Source of the DNA: Andrena cerasifolii
Taxonomy: Eukaryota; Arthropoda; Insecta; Hymenoptera; Andrenidae
DNA length: 64,000 nt
Assembly (NCBI RefSeq): GCF_050908995.1
Contig: NC_135120.1
Span: 9,809,433-9,873,432 of the forward strand
Reading direction: 5' to 3'
Program-made: the position numbers and the translations under genes
Part shown: piece by piece, positions 59,193 to 64,000 of the stretch
Layout: each line of letters begins with the position of its first letter
Numbering within the stretch: the stretch's first letter is position 1
Notes under the pieces: model-generated
What the model was told of the DNA's origin: nothing
Seen by the model: only the letters and a program-made list of their open reading frames with translations
Database searches by the model: none

Positions 59193-62100
59193 TACCGAGA
59201 TTATTTTCAATTTACAGTAGTTAGGGGAGAATTTTTCGGGCAGAAGTGATAGACTTTATTATCTGGAGTAGGTCACTCGAAAACTTGCTTGAAGTATGGA
59301 ACTAATATTATTAATCTATGGATCAAGTTTGTAGCAAGCAGTTGTGCAGCATCGAATCGGCCATCCATCTTTCTTGTTAAATCCCCGTTTTTAATTACGT
59401 TAGATCTTCAATTACTCTGTCTTCCAGCAGACTTGCAATTTCATGAGACATTACTTTCCACTCACTTCGAACTTTCCCTGTGATTTCTGAAACTGTGAAA
59501 TTTTGGTCTTCCGAGAAAGTGTGAAGTTCAGTGTGCTATTAATGTTGAATGCAGGACTTTTCTCTTAATGTTCCGCGTGTCTGGGGATTCCCAGCGAAAG
59601 TGAACTCATACTTTTGCAATACCTCTACGCGTGGATCGAATAACTGTCTAGACATATCGCGAATTTTAACACATTTCGTTATTTTTCCTCCTCATGCAGT
59701 TGGAGTCAGAATATCCTGGTTATCGTATCAACACATTCGGCTTTAAATTCTGAAGTATTTTACAATTTCGCCATGCATGTTGTAATTTGTACGAGATGTG
59801 AATTCCCGTAGTGATAAATCGATGCCCATAAAAATCAGAGTAGAAATAATGTGATGTCCGTGTTAACAAAGCATGGAGAGGAATAGCATTGTGTTTGCTC
59901 TCCTACGCAGCCAGCTATTTACCAGTAAAATAGGCGGTTCCTGTTTAACCTACTTTCCAACTATCCAAATATATTGCATTACGGCGAGAGTACGTGAAAT
60001 TTCCCTGTTATATCAGGAGATATATTAATATCGTAAAAATAAAGGACGTAGCATCAAGATGATGGCGGAAGAAAGATACTAAAAGAAGAGAAATGGCTTT
60101 TATACGTGCAAAATATAAAGGCAAAATACACTCTCCGTTGACGCATGAATAAATTCTTTGTCATAAGGGAGTGTAGTATTTATGTGCTCCATAAAAAGTT
60201 CGATTTTAATGCAGTTTATATATTGTATATATCCCGGGTGGCTTTGCTCGTTCAACATTTGTTTCACTACCGCAGAAACCGAGACAAAAGCGAGTTGGAA
60301 ACCAATTTATCACAGAAGTTGATCAATCCTGTAATGGTTAACCTCGTGCTCCAATCCATCGCATAACGGAGCTTGAATATGTTACACGTAATGAAATTTA
60401 AAGCAAAGGTAAATTACGTGTGCCAAGGCACTCTCCTAATTAAACAATTTCACAACAAATTTGATGTGTAAGAGAACTAATTATCGATTTCTTCTTTGTC
60501 GCGGCTATACTGGGAATTCGCTTAAACTAATTTTACACACTTGACGTAATATATTATTTCAAACTATCCTTGTTTTTCTAAGTCGTCAAATTTTATTTGA
60601 AATGGAAAGGAACTTTCAATTATTTTTAATTCTTACAGTGGAGTAATCTTTTTTTAAAACATAGCAGCGGGATTATCACCGCAAGGCGATATATCGTGCA
60701 CGCTTCCAACAGGACTTTAATTAATTGTTGTCTCCTGCATTCATGCGTAGAATTCGCACTCAGCGTTTTGACCAACCTTGCTGAAATACCTTCTGTAGTA
60801 CGTGATGCTTTTCGACCTTTCGCGTTTAAGTACCGCGTTTCACGCAAAGCGGACGATCCCAGAGTGCTTTTTGTCATCTGCTGCACACAGAGACATTTGC
60901 AGTGCTTTCTCCGAATGGCCTGGTTGCCCACTTTGTTTCTTGTGTGTTTCACCCAAGCCAAACTGCTGTGAAATCGATAAGAATCTTTGGCGAACAGATG
61001 CGTTTATTCAATGTATTTACTATTTTCATACGGAAAGTTTCCTTGCCAAACGATACTTTATTGGCAGTTATATTTTAGAGGTAACATATAGCAAGCTATT
61101 ATTAGAAAGGCACTTTAAAACGTATTCCTTTTTCCCTTATTGAAAGCACGGTGAAATCGTGATAAAGAAATGCCTAATAGCAAAGTAGGAGCCATGGCGT
61201 GGTTATCAAGTATAATTTAATTTGAACGTCGTTAGATAAGGAATTTTATGGTACACATTAAAAGTTGCCTTTCTAAATGGGGCGCGATTTTCATAATGTC
61301 CCTGTAAATCATGCTTTAGCAAGGCTTTGATTTTCAAATCGCTCTAAATTTAATTGCACGTGATAAATGTCGTGTAAAAATTCATTTTACTTCTGCGCTG
61401 AATATTATACTCTGGAAGTAATATCAAGCTTATCAAATTTAATATCGCCCTTTCAACGTCTTAAATTTCTCCTATCTTCTTTCCACGTCAAAACTTCTTC
61501 AGATTATGGCTTGAGAATCTGAAACTGTTATCCGAATTAATTGAAGTGAATGGCAAGATAATGGCTCAAGATTTGTGTATTAACCCTACTTTTCTAGAAC
61601 CCAAAGGTATCCATGCGCGAGGGTCATGTTTACCTTGGCGTTACCCTACTTTAGTCGGTTCACCTGTTATATGGTGAGTGAATTCAACAGGAGGGTTCAA
61701 TTTGCTGCCGGAACGAATGCAAAGACTTAGCTGTCCCAGTTTGCCCCCGAAATCTCCCAATGTGTCCCCGTCATCGGGCAGTAACGTCGCTGAGACAAAA
61801 AGACACAGCACAGTGTTCCAACCCACCGCACGATCATAAAATTAGACTGTGTTTCTACTACTACAGTATTTTATCCATCGAAACCCTTCGAAGGGATGAA
61901 TTTCAATGGAGTAGTGCGCAGTGCAGCACGTAATATCCATAAACTTACCACTATAGGATATATCATCATTCCTGACTTAATCGCACGCTTTCTGCATTAA
62001 TTTAAAATTCTTCCACTGCATTATTGCTGTTCCACACTGAAGCATGCTTGTGTAAGACACGAAACCACACACGAAGAAACTCGGGTCTGTAAGATCAAAT

Positions 62101-62497
62101 ACACGTGACCCAGAATGAATGCGATACGATGCAGACAACGACGACTCCGTAGAACGTGACACAGTTGACCTCGAAGGATCGTAGACCTAGTACAATCCAA
62201 TATAGGTGACCTCGAAAACATGAAACATTGCAGAAGATCCTAGATACAGTATGTCTCGATATGCGTGAACCTGAAATCATAAACTGCGTTATAAGAGCGT
62301 ATCAACGCCTCTACCGATTTAGCACTTTCCCTGCCGGTTTACTACCAATCAACAGTGTAACCCTGCGCGAAACGAGTATGCTCTAATGTGGAACGCAGTG
62401 TGGAGCTAAACTTGGAGTTGTAAGACACCATATGGAAGGTTTTAGATAAAGTAGAACCTGGTACCGGCACTCATGATGGAATGGTGAAGGGAAGATA
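59193..62497. other. AT-rich non-coding, probable intron
   Basis: Follows the donor at 58378. Frames of 91-113 codons at 60.6-61.1 kb overlap on both strands without motif. Confidence 0.5.
62080..62280. repeat. Degenerate repeat with GTGACC/GTTGACCTCGAA
   Basis: CGTGACCCAG, GTTGACCTCGAAGGATC, GTGACCTCGAAAACATG and CGTGAACCTGAAATC recur about 50 bases apart. Reverse frames stay open through it, without coding signal. Confidence 0.3.
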
Positions 62498-63611
62498 CAG
62501 GGTCATCCATTAAAACTGCAACCTACGCGCGCGCGAACAGACGAAATGGCAACACCGCTGGACAGCAGTGATGCCCGAGCTTCGAAAATTTTAGGATGGT
62601 CACTTTCAAATTAACGTCGCAAAGAGCTGTGCGGAACTTCCTGGCCCAGGTAACCGAGCCGCGCGCTCCGCTTTTATGATCGGTTTACCACTCGCACCCC
62701 AGATCACTGTAATGAGGTCGGAAAACAATGTCGACTGGTTTCGTACCCGTCTTAATTTAAAAAATTTTAGCTACGACAGGGTTGACCGCGCCGCTATACC
62801 CCTGTACGGAGAGACTTTTCGCCACCTGCGTGTAAAAGCCAGAATAATAGCGCATCGTTAAAAAAAAAATGACATTAACGGAAGCAGGTATAGGCGTGGC
62901 GTTGAGTAGCTAAAAGCTTAAAACATTGAGACACAAAAATTGTAGAAAAAAATTCAAACACCGCTACAATCAAAGACACGTCCTATTAGTTACCCGTTAC
63001 GTCCGATCTATGCATACACTGCATTAAGGATAAAATTATAAAACAGAAAAGCAGAACAATAGATTCTGAGGTTTACAGAACTAACAGATAATTGAATAAA
63101 AATTTAATTTCTCGATTTATGAAAGTAATGATACAGAAACAACTAGCCTACTTGATATCAGCACCACGAATTTTAAAAAGAGCATTAAATACAGTATCAA
63201 ATAAACGGTTTGCAAAAGTTTTTCACAATGATTATGGTTAACAAATTGATGAAAGAAGAATTAAGTAAACATAAAATATTTTAAATTATCCATCATTGAG
63301 AGGGAATATTTTTTTCTGATTTTTCGGCGCAAATTGCATTCCGATATCTTTTATAGTTAAAAAATCATACGAGAAAGGCCCCAAATTCGTCAACCCGGGA
63401 GGGGAAATTCCGCACAGCTCTTTGCGACGTTAATTTGAAAGAGACGATCCTAAAATTGTCGAAGCTCGGGCATCACTGCTGTCCAGAGGTCGCTGGCAGC
63501 CCTCCGAACGCCGGGCCGATGAATGGTTGAAGTAGAATGCGTCCGTGAGGCGGTGTTGCCATTTTCATCTGATCGCGCGCGCGTAGGTTGCAGTTTTAAC
63601 GGATGACCCTG
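62498..63611. mobile_element. TA-flanked Tc1/mariner-like non-autonomous element (1114 bp)
   Basis: Both ends read CAGGGTCATCC(A/G)TTAAAACT inward, then GCAACCTACGCGCGCGCG-like sequence, and TA flanks each side. The arms continue about 140 bases on the left and 200 on the right, where extra sequence near 63480-63550 is inserted. The interior is AT-rich with a 61-codon open frame lacking transposase features. Confidence 0.8.
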
Positions 63612-63644
63612 TATGATGGGTACGTCTACCTGCTTTTAGGTGAC

Positions 63645-63885
63645 CAGTAAACTTCTTAGTTTCTTAGAGTTTCGAAAGCTGTGGGTCCTGTGGTCTCCTG
63701 GATCTGGAAATCTCGAAGGTTTCGGGATATTAGGGGTACTAAGGTTCTAGAGGTCTTACAATACCGTAGGTCCTGAAAGTTCTGGAGCCTTGGAAATGCT
63801 ATGGTTGTAGGTGCCTTATGGTCGCATAAGCCTTGAAATCTCGTAGATCCTCTGGTTCTAAAGATCTTAAGGCGACGAAATACAT
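63645..63885. repeat. Degenerate short tandem repeat
   Basis: Loose repeats of GGTCCTGAAA, GGTCTC, TCTAGAGGTCTTA and CCTTGAAATCTCGTAG with about 16-18-base spacing. Too diverged to define a consensus by eye. It makes the 95-codon reverse open frame spurious. Confidence 0.4.
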
Positions 63886-64000
63886 AGCTTTCTATCTTAT
63901 CCGATGAGTTTAACTTAGAATTGAATTGTATTTGAAGAAACAAGTTTCAGTAACTTCGTCAGTATTTTCAACTGAGTAATGACTACGGTGATGAACTCTT

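Noticed and set aside
62676..62861. 61-codon frame inside the 62.5-kb element as transposase remnant
   Set aside because: No DDE or helix-turn-helix feature visible.

Overview
This is eukaryotic nuclear DNA, most likely from an insect. Evidence: short exons with GT..AG borders and matching reading phases, no operons or ribosome binding sites, long AT-rich non-coding stretches, CpG-rich islands, and a dense, varied set of small non-autonomous DNA transposons (TTAA-flanked piggyBac-like, 8-bp-duplication hAT-like, TA-flanked Tc1/mariner-like) plus tRNA-derived repeats. The abundant CpG would suit Hymenoptera, but that is inference and no gene here fixes the species.

Layout. 1-27140 is almost entirely non-coding (upstream region or large 5' introns of the next gene), with inverted-repeat elements at 1.7-2.1, 8.3-8.6, 9.9-10.5, 15.8-16.2, 20.3-21.3 and 24.6-25.0 kb, and GC-rich islands near 18.7-19.6 and 23.2-24.0 kb. 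The one securely coding locus is 27141-31334 (+): five exons whose phases match at every junction, giving the last 353 residues of a basic, Ser/Arg-rich, probably disordered protein that I cannot name. All four introns carry repeat material. Two AATAAA signals (31784, 32812) suggest where its 3' UTR ends.

33.1-40.3 kb is a repeat complex bounded by inverted arms of about 360-395 bp. It contains a near-perfect hairpin (34.0-34.4), a 111-bp higher-order minisatellite (36.1-36.6), a 13-bp tandem array (36.9-37.1), a 170-bp satellite-like tandem, and two copies of a palindromic element whose central spacer lies in opposite orientation in the two copies. This inversion is the most unusual structure in the window.

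40.4-64 kb is mostly non-coding. Exon candidates of a second plus-strand gene lie at 46328-46428, 55093-55214, 55957-56084 and, most convincingly, 57981-58377; its remaining exons must lie beyond 64000. Further small transposons lie at 43.1, 45.3, 51.7, 53.7, 58.6 and 62.5 kb. No rRNA, intact tRNA, CRISPR array or intact transposase was found.
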